Positions 53,275 to 62,034 of a DNA stretch of 64,000 bases are shown here, in pieces; within the stretch, counting starts at the first letter, position 1; each line of letters starts with the position of its first letter. Location of the stretch: positions 1-64,000 of the forward strand of contig JAGVKB010000117.1 of assembly GCA_020050835.1 (NCBI GenBank), in the 5' to 3' direction. Under the pieces are notes generated by a model, which did no database searches, had not been told where the DNA came from, and saw nothing but the letters and a program-made list of their open reading frames with translations. Made by a program: the position numbers and the translations under genes. This stretch comes from Candidatus Obscuribacterales bacterium (GTDB lineage: Bacteria; Cyanobacteriota; Vampirovibrionia; Obscuribacterales; Obscuribacteraceae).

Positions 53275-53715
53275 ATGTCACAAGACCTTAATCACAAGGC
53301 GAACCAATACTCTTCGGAGAGTCTTGACCAAAGCGAAAAGCTACTCGAAAAACTTCAGAACCTCGACCGGCTAATCGCCGAGCTAGAGTTCAAGAAGTCC
53401 ATCATCGAGGACAAAGCAACCACCACCCTGGCAAGAATGAACGAGGACGACGGAAGCAACCGCGAGCAATTCCTGAAAACACTTGCCGGTCACGCAGACA
53501 CAATTCGCTCTCTTACCGAAATCATCTCGGAAGGAAACTTGTTGCGGATCAGCTTCAATACGAACCAACTTGCGTTCGCAGAAAAGATCGACGGATTGAC
53601 CGAGAATGCCACGAAGCTGGATGAACAGCTTCAGATTGTGGAGTTTCAGTCACTCGCAACTGATATTGCCATGACCAGCGTTCTGAGCAGTCTGTGGCAA
53701 GAGTACGCGGACTGA
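53275..53715 (+). CDS. Coiled-coil protein (146 residues)
   Basis: A soluble, acidic, all-helical protein. Regular heptads (about residues 15-50 and 95-130) predict a coiled coil. No motif recognised. GGTAAGGAG lies upstream of the ATG. A T-tailed terminator follows, so it is its own transcription unit. Confidence 0.82.
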   Translation: MSQDLNHKANQYSSESLDQSEKLLEKLQNLDRLIAELEFKKSIIEDKATTTLARMNEDDGSNREQFLKTLAGHADTIRSLTEIISEGNLLRISFNTNQLAFAEKIDGLTENATKLDEQLQIVEFQSLATDIAMTSVLSSLWQEYAD

Positions 53716-53795
53716 CCGTCCGCTCACTTCGTACTCGTAGCACCAACGGTTTGAGGCGCGCCCTCGTTCTCAAATAGTAACCAGCCAGTTTTCTC

Positions 53796-53840
53796 AGCTG
53801 CTGCCTCGACACTTTAGTCCGGGCAGCAGCTTTTCATTTC
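53796..53840 (+). terminator. Rho-independent terminator
   Basis: AGCTGCTGCC/GGCAGCAGCT stem (53796-53805 and 53822-53831) followed by TTTCATTTC. It ends the coiled-coil gene. Confidence 0.8.
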
Positions 53841-53867
53841 AATACTCAACAATCTGGAGGCATTCGC

Positions 53868-54911
53868 ATGCGATCCATTCAGAAAATGATCGCGGTGGCA
53901 ATACTGGCGATCAACTTAGCTGCTCCCGCTTGGTCATCAGCTCTGAGCGCACAGCCAACTGAAATCACCACACTAACCATCAGCCGCTCGACCCCTGCAA
54001 AGGCAGCAGCACAAGCTAAGAAACAGGCGACGCCAGAGGAGTACTACCGCGCCGCCTGGCTTCTCATTGACCAGAACTTCGCTTATCGAGATGGACTCTC
54101 CGACTGGAGCGGCTGGCAATACCGATATGACGGAAAACTGCGCACGATGGCGGATGCCGAGCTGGCGATCGCCGACCTGCTCAGATACGTCAGCGACGAC
54201 TACACGTACTTTATTCCAGCTCGCCCCGCCACTCAAGCGGCAAATTTCGTGGGAGTTCAGTACGACACAATTCAGTCCGGAAATCGGAAGATCGGTTACA
54301 TTTCCGTCGATACTTTCAGGACTTGGTTCGCCGTCCAAGGTGTAAGAGAGGCGCTCAAAGCGCTTCCCACCGTTGACGCCTACATCATCGACCTTCGCAA
54401 TAATCCCGGCGGATACGTTGACCAAGCCACGGAAATGGTTTCACTCTTCCTGGACGAAGGCAAAATCTGCAGCGCTAAGGGTCGCTCCAACGGCGCTCCC
54501 TTCGTCGAAAATAGCGTATTGACCAGATCGGAGATTCAAATTACCGAAAATGGCAAGATCGAGCACCTAAAGCGCGAGCCAAATTTGAGCGGCAATAAGC
54601 CTCTGGCAATTCTGGTCAACGACAAGAGTGCATCGGCATCAGAGATGTTCGCCGGGGCGCTGCAGGTCAACCAGCGCGGCATAATAGTCGGCACCCAAAC
54701 GTACGGCAAAGGCGTCATGCAACGTTCGTTTCAGTTCGACAACGGCAGTGCGCTCAACATCACCATTGCCCACTGGTATCTTCCGGACGGACAGTCCGTT
54801 CACTGGCGCGGCATCATTCCCGACAAAGTCGTGAATCAATCGTACAAGGGAGACGAGCAGCTGGACCAGACGGTCCAACTGCTTCAATCCAAGCTTTCTC
54901 CAGCCCCCTGA
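53868..54911 (+). CDS. Exported S41 peptidase without PDZ domain
   Basis: A 347-residue protease with an N-terminal signal peptide (hydrophobic to about residue 20, cut near SALSA 27). A helical region (55-115) leads into the S41 core. The catalytic pair is Ser256 in SASASE and Lys281 in TYGKG, 25 residues apart. It lacks the PDZ domain of the relative at 35924-37411 but shares the helical front piece (YYRAAWLLIDQNFAYRDGLSDW versus YHRAWQMARDNLYDQSRLREW). Without PDZ, substrate choice must come from the front domain. GGAGG precedes the ATG. Confidence 0.9.
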   Translation: MRSIQKMIAVAILAINLAAPAWSSALSAQPTEITTLTISRSTPAKAAAQAKKQATPEEYYRAAWLLIDQNFAYRDGLSDWSGWQYRYDGKLRTMADAELAIADLLRYVSDDYTYFIPARPATQAANFVGVQYDTIQSGNRKIGYISVDTFRTWFAVQGVREALKALPTVDAYIIDLRNNPGGYVDQATEMVSLFLDEGKICSAKGRSNGAPFVENSVLTRSEIQITENGKIEHLKREPNLSGNKPLAILVNDKSASASEMFAGALQVNQRGIIVGTQTYGKGVMQRSFQFDNGSALNITIAHWYLPDGQSVHWRGIIPDKVVNQSYKGDEQLDQTVQLLQSKLSPAP

Positions 54912-55355
54912 GGCTGCCCGTCAATCTCTACCAACGCGAAGCAACAGCATACCGCCGCACCCGGTGTGCTGCTCTGCATCGCATGCTCGCTCAGGAGTAA
55001 CTATGCAACCACACGGTCAAAAGAGAGAAACTGCACTCAATTCGAAGCACAATCAGAGCTACCACATAGCTAATCAGCTGCTCGGGACCTGGGCCAACCA
55101 ATGAAACGCTGTTTCGAATTACGACAGCTCTCGGCTACGACCTGACACTGCGCATCGGGCGGTGATCATCAGACAACTGCTCCGCCACCGCCAGCGGAGC
55201 ACACCGCAGGCACTCAAGTGAGGGGCTCCAGGGATGGAGCCTGCCGTGGGCAGTACCGGCCCTGCGACCAATTATGCCTACCCAGAGATTCCGTCGCCGG
55301 TGCGAACCGCGCGGCGGACGGTCCTGATTGAACACCAATTACACGAGGAATCACC
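54912..55355 (+). promoter_or_regulatory. Gap with a multi-hairpin leader
   Basis: No gene seen in 444 bases. Between 55150 and 55330, just upstream of the 55356 gene, lie several GC-rich inverted repeats: GCTCCGC/GCGGAGC (55179-55200), GGCTCC/GGAGCC (55224-55241) and a CCGTCGCC/GGCGGACGG pair (about 55288-55323). As a transcribed leader this would be highly folded. Confidence 0.4.
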
Positions 55356-56009
55356 ATGAATAAAAATCAGACAGAACGAGTCTTCCAATTTCCCTGCAGC
55401 CGGAAGTATCCGGTCGATCAGATGTGCGAGCGGATTGTGCGCGCCTTACAGGCACGCAACTTCGCAGTGCCGGGCTTGAAGATAGCAATCAAGCGTCCAA
55501 GTTGGAGCAATGAAGAATTCGTCACCAACATTCAGGGTCCAAACTTCGAGATTGACTTCGACAATCGGGACAGCATCGCAGCTGTAGAAGCGACCCGCAT
55601 TCACATTCCAGGCAAGCAACTAAGACTGCACTCAAACCTAAGACATATCGTTCTTCAACTAGGCAGCAGCGATCCAAAAGTTGCCTCCGGACGCGAGAAT
55701 CAACCGCGCGAACGAGTCTATGTCTACTGGGGAAGCCAATCTGAATCGCGGGTATTCCCAGCGCTCGAGACACTGCCTATCTATCTCTTCGCCACCGAAG
55801 ATACACGCTGGCTCGAACGCGGAATGCCATCACATTTCCTGACCAGAGACGTCTTCACCCGTTTCAATCAGTGGCTCAGAGAAAACGTGATTGCTCAGCT
55901 GGAATCAGGCGGCAACTTCGAATCTGTTCCAATGCCCCAAAATTCGGTAGCCAGCCCTGAAACAGATGAGCTGAGAAGGCGACTCGAGACCACCGAATTC
56001 TGCTCGTAG
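55356..56009 (+). CDS. Hypothetical protein (217 residues)
   Basis: A soluble protein of unknown function. Residues 15-60 contain strands and a positively charged stretch (KIAIKRPSWSN), 65-130 more strands (EIDFDNRDSIAAVEATRIHI), and the last 60 residues are helical (HFLTRDVFTRFNQWLREN) with an acidic tail. The GAGG site lies 7 bases before the ATG. It follows a possible structured leader and precedes the second WD40-like gene, with a strong hairpin between. Confidence 0.8.
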   Translation: MNKNQTERVFQFPCSRKYPVDQMCERIVRALQARNFAVPGLKIAIKRPSWSNEEFVTNIQGPNFEIDFDNRDSIAAVEATRIHIPGKQLRLHSNLRHIVLQLGSSDPKVASGRENQPRERVYVYWGSQSESRVFPALETLPIYLFATEDTRWLERGMPSHFLTRDVFTRFNQWLRENVIAQLESGGNFESVPMPQNSVASPETDELRRRLETTEFCS

Positions 56010-56042
56010 CAGCGATTGCATCACACTTGCTCAGTCAGACGT

Positions 56043-56070
56043 AGAGCCGCTCGAACATTCGAGCGGCTCT
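56043..56070 (+). terminator. Hairpin behind the 55356 gene
   Basis: Thirteen-base perfect arms (56043-56055 and 56058-56070) around a CA loop. Tail CTGCTTGC, no T-run. Confidence 0.6.
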
Positions 56071-56103
56071 CTGCTTGCGAGCGATTCAAATGGAGAAATT
56101 CAC

Positions 56104-57126
56104 ATGTCGCCGAACCCAGGAAGCAACACATTTGAGACTATGGACCTCACACTCCACTGCGAACCGGATGAAACTATTCGGTCAACTGTTGTCTCTCGCA
56201 AGGGGACGTTTCTTGCTCTCACGTTGCATGGCAAACCAGAAGCACGAATCTTCCACCTCTACAGCCATGATGACAATCCGTTCGAGAAATTGAACTTGCC
56301 GGTCACCGGCAAGATCTCCGGAATGGCCTTTCCACCAGAGCAACGGGAAGTCGCGCTCGCCATCGAACAGCATCACTGTGTCGAGCGCTATGCGCTTGGA
56401 CTGGGACGGCTGAAGTGCCTGCCGATCTCCTCTCCGCAATCGGTGACCTACAACCGCGATGGCTGTTTGCTAGCCGCCGGTAGCTCTTCAGGAAAGATAG
56501 TCGTGTGGTCATTTCACAATGAAAGCCCCACAGAGCTATACCAGGTCAATTGCGGCGACGGTTGCATTATTCAAATCGACTTTGGCATAGGCAACCAACA
56601 GTTGTTTGCGCTAACAGCTGACAATCGCTGCTTTCAAATCGATTTTGAAAGCTCAAGTACTCGGTTTGGAATCGCCAATAACGCATCTACGAAACGAATT
56701 CTAACCGAAGACGATGGTATTGCCAGCGATTGGCAATGCCTCAGCATGGCCGCCCACCCGTGGCTGCCAATTGTCGTATTCGGTGGAAACGATCGATTCT
56801 TCTGGACCTATGACTACAAGTTGAAAACTCTCTGGCGCAGCGAAAGCGAGACGGCAAACTACGTCCGCAAACTGCAATTCCTGCCGGAAGCTAAAAAGCT
56901 TGCTGTCTTCGGCGATCAGACATTGGAGTTTTGGCAATTAGACGGAGTGGTTTTCCGCGACCGCGGATCAGTCGGCAACCGCACCGAACTGCTCGGTCGT
57001 GGCACCTGGCGTCCCACAAAAATGGTGAAAGCGTCGACCGCTCCTGCACCCGGACTGATACCGGTTGCAGCCATTCCGATGGAAACAAAAGCTGTAGTTG
57101 CCTGGGCTTCCAGCGGTAGAGCTTAG
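56104..57126 (+). CDS. WD40-like repeat protein, copy 2
   Basis: A 340-residue beta-propeller protein related to 14379-15377. Matching parts: YNRDGCLLAAGSSSGKIVVWSF (about residues 117-138), HPWLPIVVFGG (about 215-225) and YVRKLQFLPEAKKLAVFGDQTLEFW (about 250-275). It lacks the Ala/Pro-rich insert of copy 1. It probably acts as a scaffold. AAATGGAG lies upstream of the ATG. The following membrane-protein gene starts 33 bases after its stop, so the two are likely cotranscribed. Confidence 0.8.
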   Translation: MSPNPGSNTFETMDLTLHCEPDETIRSTVVSRKGTFLALTLHGKPEARIFHLYSHDDNPFEKLNLPVTGKISGMAFPPEQREVALAIEQHHCVERYALGLGRLKCLPISSPQSVTYNRDGCLLAAGSSSGKIVVWSFHNESPTELYQVNCGDGCIIQIDFGIGNQQLFALTADNRCFQIDFESSSTRFGIANNASTKRILTEDDGIASDWQCLSMAAHPWLPIVVFGGNDRFFWTYDYKLKTLWRSESETANYVRKLQFLPEAKKLAVFGDQTLEFWQLDGVVFRDRGSVGNRTELLGRGTWRPTKMVKASTAPAPGLIPVAAIPMETKAVVAWASSGRA

Positions 57127-57158
57127 CAATTCACTAAATAACCTTCGAGGCACGCACG

Positions 57159-58049
57159 ATGAATCTAAGACTTTATGCTCGTTGCTTAAGACACTCCGTA
57201 CGAGAGCCAAGCTTCTGGCTAATCCCAGCGCTCAGCGGCTATCGCTCATTTCTCAAGATTGCCCTGAAGTGGTATATCGCTGTTCCACCATTCGGATTTC
57301 TCTCGGTTGCAACCATCTACGCCCTTGCTCAATTATCAGGAGGCGCAGGTCGGCTGCTTCCATATCTACATCCGTCCTTAAATTTCGCGGTCATGCTCTT
57401 TTGGCCGCTCTTGCTAGCTGCAGCACTTGCAACAGTTGCCCTGCCATTCTCGTGCGTCCTGCGGCTAGTGAAGACGTTGTCGGCACCACATACGAGCTTG
57501 CTGGCTCGTTGTGATAAACGAGCCAGGTCCGTTCTACGTACTGCGAATGAGCTCCGTGCAACAAGCAGAATACTGCAGGAATACACAGCGCGATTCCACA
57601 CTCTAGAACAAGAGATAGAAGTACCGGGAGTACGAGAACAGCTCATGTCTCTGCGCTACCGTGCAGTAGATAGCGGCTATCTTCTGCAACAGACCTTCGT
57701 CAAGTTCGAGCAATCAGTACACGACACCTTCCATGATGCCAAGCTGCTTACGCTACATGTCACCACCGACCAAGAGCAGCATACACTCGGAGATGTTTTT
57801 GACCGGTGTGCGCAATACTTTCTGGTCATCTTCATATGCAAGCAATCTTTAGGCCAGTTCGAAGAATGGCGTGAGCCCACTCTCGCAGAACTATTGGCTG
57901 CACCATACATCGGCATGCACATGTCGTCAGATCAAGAACCACCGTCTACCGAACCAGGCTCGAACATCGACAGCGCTCTCGATCAGGCACAAGAGAGTCA
58001 GCTGCAAGCACTGGGAATTTCCGACGAACAGCTATTCAACACTAAATAG
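57159..58049 (+). CDS. Membrane protein (296 residues)
   Basis: A protein with two or three N-terminal membrane helices (about residues 25-60 and 75-105) and a soluble helical region (about 120-250), with a polar Ser/Gln/Glu-rich tail that ends LGISDEQLFNTK. The end motif resembles IGMSDEELF in the 330-residue protein at 5184-6176. It follows the WD40-like gene by 33 bases. GAGG lies 8 bases before the ATG. Function unknown. Confidence 0.8.
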   Translation: MNLRLYARCLRHSVREPSFWLIPALSGYRSFLKIALKWYIAVPPFGFLSVATIYALAQLSGGAGRLLPYLHPSLNFAVMLFWPLLLAAALATVALPFSCVLRLVKTLSAPHTSLLARCDKRARSVLRTANELRATSRILQEYTARFHTLEQEIEVPGVREQLMSLRYRAVDSGYLLQQTFVKFEQSVHDTFHDAKLLTLHVTTDQEQHTLGDVFDRCAQYFLVIFICKQSLGQFEEWREPTLAELLAAPYIGMHMSSDQEPPSTEPGSNIDSALDQAQESQLQALGISDEQLFNTK

Positions 58050-58176
58050 TAACACCGTGGACATCGCATAGCAGAGATGAATTCACGGCTGGGACAACAC
58101 ACTCATGCGGCAAACACAGCAATGCATTCATCTCTGCAACTCTCACCTACGCCGCTCATTCGGGCAGGAGCATTCT

Positions 58177-58947
58177 ATGTTCAAATCAATATTCAAGAGT
58201 AGCAATTTTCGCGACCGCAAAGGGATTGAAAGCGGAGTCGTGGTTACGCCACCGATGACTCCGGAGTTCTGGCAGCGAGTGCTTCGCGCCCAGTTTATCT
58301 GGTGTGAGGGTTGGCTCGTTATCGCCATCCTCTGCGCAATCTTCGGGGCGATTCTGGAACTGAAAGGGTGTCACTGGTCCAACGACTGGAGCATCAACTT
58401 TCTCGGTCTCGCACTGCGCAACGTCACTCCCGGACTGTCTCTAATGGCGGTCGGACTTTGGGCAGCTAAGCGCGCCGAGTTTAATGTAACTCAGCAAGCC
58501 CCTCCAGAGCCACCGGCACCACCACCGCCACCACCCGAACCAGACAAGGAATGGTGGATCTGTCGCATCCTGCGCCTTATTTTCGGCCGTCGCCGCCGCC
58601 GCGGAACTTACATTACCTGGGGACGCTACGGCATTGTGGTTCCATCTGGCGCTGCGGACAAGCCGTTCTGGGAGCTTGCCGAAAGGTTTCAATGGTGGAT
58701 CTCCGTCACCGGGATGTCCGGCGGATTCCTGTGCGCTGTGCTGGGCGTAATGGTCGTCTGGCTTAGCAATCTGGCCAGTCAGACCTGGTTTGCATCAATC
58801 GGCGGAATCGAAATCAAAAATGCTCCGGTAGGCGCAATGCTCTTTCTGATGGGCATCGCGCTGCAGGAGTTCACTCGATATGAAGTACAAGCCGGCACGG
58901 ACACGCGCGCCGAAGACAAGACAGGCCAAGACGGCTCTAAAAAGTAA
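58177..58947 (+). CDS. Four-helix membrane protein with proline linker, copy 2
   Basis: A 256-residue relative of 25271-26059 with the same order: N-terminal polar region, two helices (about residues 40-62 and 87-105), a run of prolines (PPAPPPPPPEP, about 117-127), an Arg/Trp-rich KEWWICRILRLIFGRRRR stretch, a short loop (WGRYGIVVP), two further helices and a tail GQDGSKK. Helices and linker are conserved but most loop residues differ, so the duplication is old. GCAGGAG precedes the ATG at 58177. The next gene starts 29 bases later. Confidence 0.85.
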   Translation: MFKSIFKSSNFRDRKGIESGVVVTPPMTPEFWQRVLRAQFIWCEGWLVIAILCAIFGAILELKGCHWSNDWSINFLGLALRNVTPGLSLMAVGLWAAKRAEFNVTQQAPPEPPAPPPPPPEPDKEWWICRILRLIFGRRRRRGTYITWGRYGIVVPSGAADKPFWELAERFQWWISVTGMSGGFLCAVLGVMVVWLSNLASQTWFASIGGIEIKNAPVGAMLFLMGIALQEFTRYEVQAGTDTRAEDKTGQDGSKK

Positions 58948-58976
58948 TACTCCCTGCTCGTAAGAGGAAATCATTC

Positions 58977-59303
58977 ATGAACACATTTGATTATGGCATC
59001 TACTACTTTGATTTCAGCACGATGGATCGCTTCACCATCGAAATGAAATCGCGAGCCAAGATAGTCGGGCTTAGCACAGGGCGATGCGGAGACCTTGGGA
59101 TTAAGGTGATGCAACCCGTCAGGAAGGACGTAGCGAAGGAAATGCGTACCTTCCAACTGTTGGAGCGCTCCAAAGGAAAACTTTCGCTCGCCGATAACGA
59201 AGACGCCGTACTGACCTGCACGTTCGAATACTTCGACCTCGGACTGGACAAGGCACCGGTCTACGACCTCTGGGAGATTGTTCCAGCTGGTACGAACAGC
59301 TAG
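58977..59303 (+). CDS. Hypothetical protein (108 residues)
   Basis: A small soluble protein of unknown function, mostly strands (NTFDYGIYYFDF, AVLTCTFEYFDL) with a basic central part. AGAGGA lies upstream of the ATG. It follows the proline-linker gene by 29 bases, so it is likely in the same operon, which ends at the strong terminator 59486-59522. Confidence 0.78.
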   Translation: MNTFDYGIYYFDFSTMDRFTIEMKSRAKIVGLSTGRCGDLGIKVMQPVRKDVAKEMRTFQLLERSKGKLSLADNEDAVLTCTFEYFDLGLDKAPVYDLWEIVPAGTNS

Positions 59304-59485
59304 TGCCGTGCGGCTCGATGTTGAGACTCGAATAATCACGGAGGACTTCGCTCAGACTCTAAAGGTTCTCGAAATCAGATCGAAAAGATTCACCTCCGAT
59401 GGACTGAGAAGTTTGCACAACTCCCTGCCACGGTGCCTGGTAACGACCTGACTTCAGCTGCATTCAAGCAGCTGCCATCACCACC

Positions 59486-59522
59486 ACCGAAGGAAACCTG
59501 TGCAGGTCTCCTTCGGTTTTCG
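59486..59522 (+). terminator. Strong Rho-independent terminator
   Basis: Nearly perfect long stem: ACCGAAGGA/TCCTTCGGT (59486-59494 and 59509-59517) with inner ACCTG/CAGGT, followed by TTTTCGC. It probably ends the run 56104-59303. Confidence 0.88.
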
Positions 59523-59566
59523 CTTACGCAATTATCCCTCCCGACTCAATAAGGAAATTCATCGAT

Positions 59567-60271
59567 ATGAGCAATGATGAAAATACAGAATCAACAAAGT
59601 ACATCGGTCAAGCGCTCACTCCAGAAATCATCTATAGCAGCGACTCATGGCGCAAACCCTACCTCCGCGGTGTAGCACCACTGAAAGATGGCAGCCAAGG
59701 CTGGTCCGTATTCCTGGAAAGTGGAAAGATTCTGACCAAGGCGATGCGCATCGTCTGCCCAACCGAACTGGAAGACAAAAACGTTCGTAAACTCGCCGTT
59801 CTTGGTTTTACTGACGCCATGAAACTAGCGATGGACTTCAACATTGCGCAAGTACATCTCGCCACCAAGGGCGCCAAGAATGATATCGACTCGACAGTAA
59901 CCATGCTGACAAATGCCGGTTACGGCGAAGTTACTCAAAAACCACAAGGCAACAAAGTCTTTGCCTACTACCTGACGGAATTTCTAGCCGATTTCGGAAT
60001 GTTCATTCCTGTATTCGCCAAGATTGCAGAAGACTTGCCAAGAATCTGTCCGGAAGCAAAACTCAATTGTGCCTTCGACGACGAAGACGGCTTTCCGCCC
60101 CAATGCAATTTAGTGATTAGCATTCCCACCAGCGTGCCCGATTTCGCAAGATGCTTTGGTGCGGTCTCCATGTTTCTGGGAATCACACTGAATCCGCTGC
60201 AAGAAGCAATCGAGTTCGCGAATTACACGGGCACATTCTCCTTCTCCGCAAAGGTAGGGTCCTGTAACTAG
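59567..60271 (+). CDS. Hypothetical protein (234 residues)
   Basis: A soluble protein of unknown function with an acidic N-terminus, a beta region (residues 25-60; GWSVFLESGKILTK), a helical middle containing FTDAMKLAMDF, and further strands with CAFDDEDGFPPQCNLVISIP (about 175-195). It has an isolated Cys pair there. AAGGAA lies upstream of the ATG. Followed by its own hairpin. Confidence 0.8.
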   Translation: MSNDENTESTKYIGQALTPEIIYSSDSWRKPYLRGVAPLKDGSQGWSVFLESGKILTKAMRIVCPTELEDKNVRKLAVLGFTDAMKLAMDFNIAQVHLATKGAKNDIDSTVTMLTNAGYGEVTQKPQGNKVFAYYLTEFLADFGMFIPVFAKIAEDLPRICPEAKLNCAFDDEDGFPPQCNLVISIPTSVPDFARCFGAVSMFLGITLNPLQEAIEFANYTGTFSFSAKVGSCN

Positions 60272-60306
60272 GGGAGCGTAGTAGCCACCAGTTAGAAAGC
60301 AGCAAA

Positions 60307-60340
60307 GAGTCGGCACCAGCAGCAGTGTTGGCGCCGACTC
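60307..60340 (+). terminator. Hairpin behind the 59567 gene
   Basis: Eight-base perfect arms (60307-60314 and 60333-60340) with outer partial AGCAAA/TTTGCT pairing. No T-tract. Confidence 0.5.
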
Positions 60341-60376
60341 ATTTGCTACAGCCACAAATCAAAGGGAGCGAAGAGA

Positions 60377-60796
60377 ATGCAAACAAGAATGTACATTGTG
60401 GCATCCGCCAGCTCAATCCTCGAACGATTCAATCGCTCGCGCGGACAAGCCACCTGGGAGATGGCCAACTGGCATGTCGGCGACAACTCATACAAAACGC
60501 GAAAGGAAGCGCTCCTGACCGGAATTCGGGTCGCGGGCGAGCCTGACCACAAGCACGCCTTCGGTGTGGTGCATGTGTTCCCCGCCTACAAGCCCGTTGA
60601 CCTCGTCTTATTGGACGAGAAGGTCTCCGGAGCGATTCACCGCACGATCGGATCTCGTCTTTGGCGAGCCACCATTGGGCTTGATGCCGCGCTCTGCCTG
60701 ATCGAAATCGTCCGCCTGCCAAATCACGATTCGCTAGCCGAACTTCAGTTCGATCCAACCATCCTCTGCTTCCAGCCTCAACGCAAGACGAACTGA
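60377..60796 (+). CDS. Hypothetical protein (139 residues)
   Basis: A soluble protein of unknown function: strand-rich N-terminus (MYIVASASSILERF), a Trp/His-rich middle (WEMANWHVGDNSY) and a long strand-helix C-terminus (DAALCLIEIVRLPN). AAAGGGAG lies upstream of the ATG. It precedes a membrane-anchored helical protein by 44 bases. Confidence 0.78.
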   Translation: MQTRMYIVASASSILERFNRSRGQATWEMANWHVGDNSYKTRKEALLTGIRVAGEPDHKHAFGVVHVFPAYKPVDLVLLDEKVSGAIHRTIGSRLWRATIGLDAALCLIEIVRLPNHDSLAELQFDPTILCFQPQRKTN

Positions 60797-60840
60797 GACT
60801 GGCTACTCGCTTCACACTTCTCTGACCATGAGGTCTGATA

Positions 60841-61233
60841 ATGAACGCAAATTTAGTGACTCCAGTTTACTGGGTTCTTCTGCTTGTCTGTGGTGGCATG
60901 CTCTTAGCGCTACACCACAACCTTGATCGATTCTCTCAGCGTCATCTGCAAAACTGCCTGCAGAAACGAATCTCTCAGCGAGAGCAGATTGAAGCGCATC
61001 TTCAAACAGCAAAGGACAATCTGGCGCTCGTTCAACGTCTCCATACACGTCGAGTCGTAATCCTCTCCACTGACACAATCAAACGAATGCAACAGCAGAT
61101 CTCGAATGCTCAAGCGGCTTTCGACCTGGACGATTACGACAAGGCACTCAAGCTATCCAAGGAAGTAGCGAAGCACAGCAACGTAAGTTGCATCTTCTCG
61201 CTTCATCAAAACACGAATATAGAACGCCAGTAA
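60841..61233 (+). CDS. Single-pass membrane protein with helical domain (130 residues)
   Basis: One N-terminal membrane helix (about residues 8-27), then a helical soluble part with QLHTRRVVIL and FDLDDYDKALKLSKEVAKH, a helix-turn-helix of TPR type. The layout matches the 180-residue protein at 62035-62577. GAGG lies 7 bases before the ATG. Function unknown. Confidence 0.75.
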   Translation: MNANLVTPVYWVLLLVCGGMLLALHHNLDRFSQRHLQNCLQKRISQREQIEAHLQTAKDNLALVQRLHTRRVVILSTDTIKRMQQQISNAQAAFDLDDYDKALKLSKEVAKHSNVSCIFSLHQNTNIERQ

Positions 61234-61285
61234 AGGCGAATCCTTTTCGCACAAATCATCACAAAACTCTCACGAGGTACAGATC

Positions 61286-61948
61286 ATGAGATACCCATCT
61301 CGTATTTCCATGCGCACTCTCGCAGTGCTATCGCTCTACATTGCCGGAGCACTCAACTTCGGTATTGCCTCAATCGCCTCCGCATCTACCGATTGCACGC
61401 CGGTGATTGGCAGCTCGGAAAACAGAAGATCTCCACTCATCGAGGAAGAGCAAAACGATCCCATTCGAATGGTCAAGCTGACCGCACCAAAACGTTGCTG
61501 CGGACACTACAAGAGGACGAAAGTACGCAACGCCCAGCAAGACTGCGAAGTAAAAGTCGACGTTCAATACTGCTACACGCGTATCGTCAACAATGTGCCA
61601 ATCTCCTTCTGCTACTGGACCCACCAGACGGTCAAAGGAACACTCAACCCGGCCAAGAGCTGCTGCGCAGTGACTTTGAAAGAGATCAATGGTCAATCGT
61701 ATTGCGTTCCGCCAGGCAGCACAATCACTATCGGGCCGATTCCAATGCTCCAACAATCCGGTGTCGTTCCAGCGGCACCGCCGAGCTGCCTGATCGAATC
61801 CTACGTAGGAGCGCGCAAGACACTGCGCATCGTACCAGAACGGCGATCTCCGGAAGAGCAGTCCGATGTCTACGTTTACAACGGCGATCGGCTCGTCATT
61901 CAAATGCCGGAGTCCACTCAGTTAAGCGACGAAGATTCACAGCAGTAA
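61286..61948 (+). CDS. Exported Cys-rich protein (220 residues)
   Basis: A protein with a signal peptide (cut near ASAS, residue 34). The mature chain has at least nine cysteines, including CC pairs (KRCCGHY, KSCCAVT) and YCYTRI, a pattern of disulfides outside the cytoplasm. The last third is Pro/Arg-rich and acidic at the end. No family recognised. GAGGT precedes the ATG. Its neighbours are single-pass membrane proteins. Confidence 0.82.
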   Translation: MRYPSRISMRTLAVLSLYIAGALNFGIASIASASTDCTPVIGSSENRRSPLIEEEQNDPIRMVKLTAPKRCCGHYKRTKVRNAQQDCEVKVDVQYCYTRIVNNVPISFCYWTHQTVKGTLNPAKSCCAVTLKEINGQSYCVPPGSTITIGPIPMLQQSGVVPAAPPSCLIESYVGARKTLRIVPERRSPEEQSDVYVYNGDRLVIQMPESTQLSDEDSQQ

Positions 61949-61978
61949 TCGCCGTCGTCCGATCGTCAGCACCCACTT

Positions 61979-62009
61979 GAGCACCCCTTCCTGATCCGAA
62001 GGGGCGCTC
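61979..62009 (+). terminator. Hairpin behind the 61286 gene
   Basis: CCCCTTC/GAAGGGG core (61984-61990 and 61998-62004) with outer GAGC/GCTC. Tail CCTTAATTAG is only weakly T-rich. Confidence 0.5.
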
Positions 62010-62034
62010 CCTTAATTAGTTAGGGAGGAAAGCA

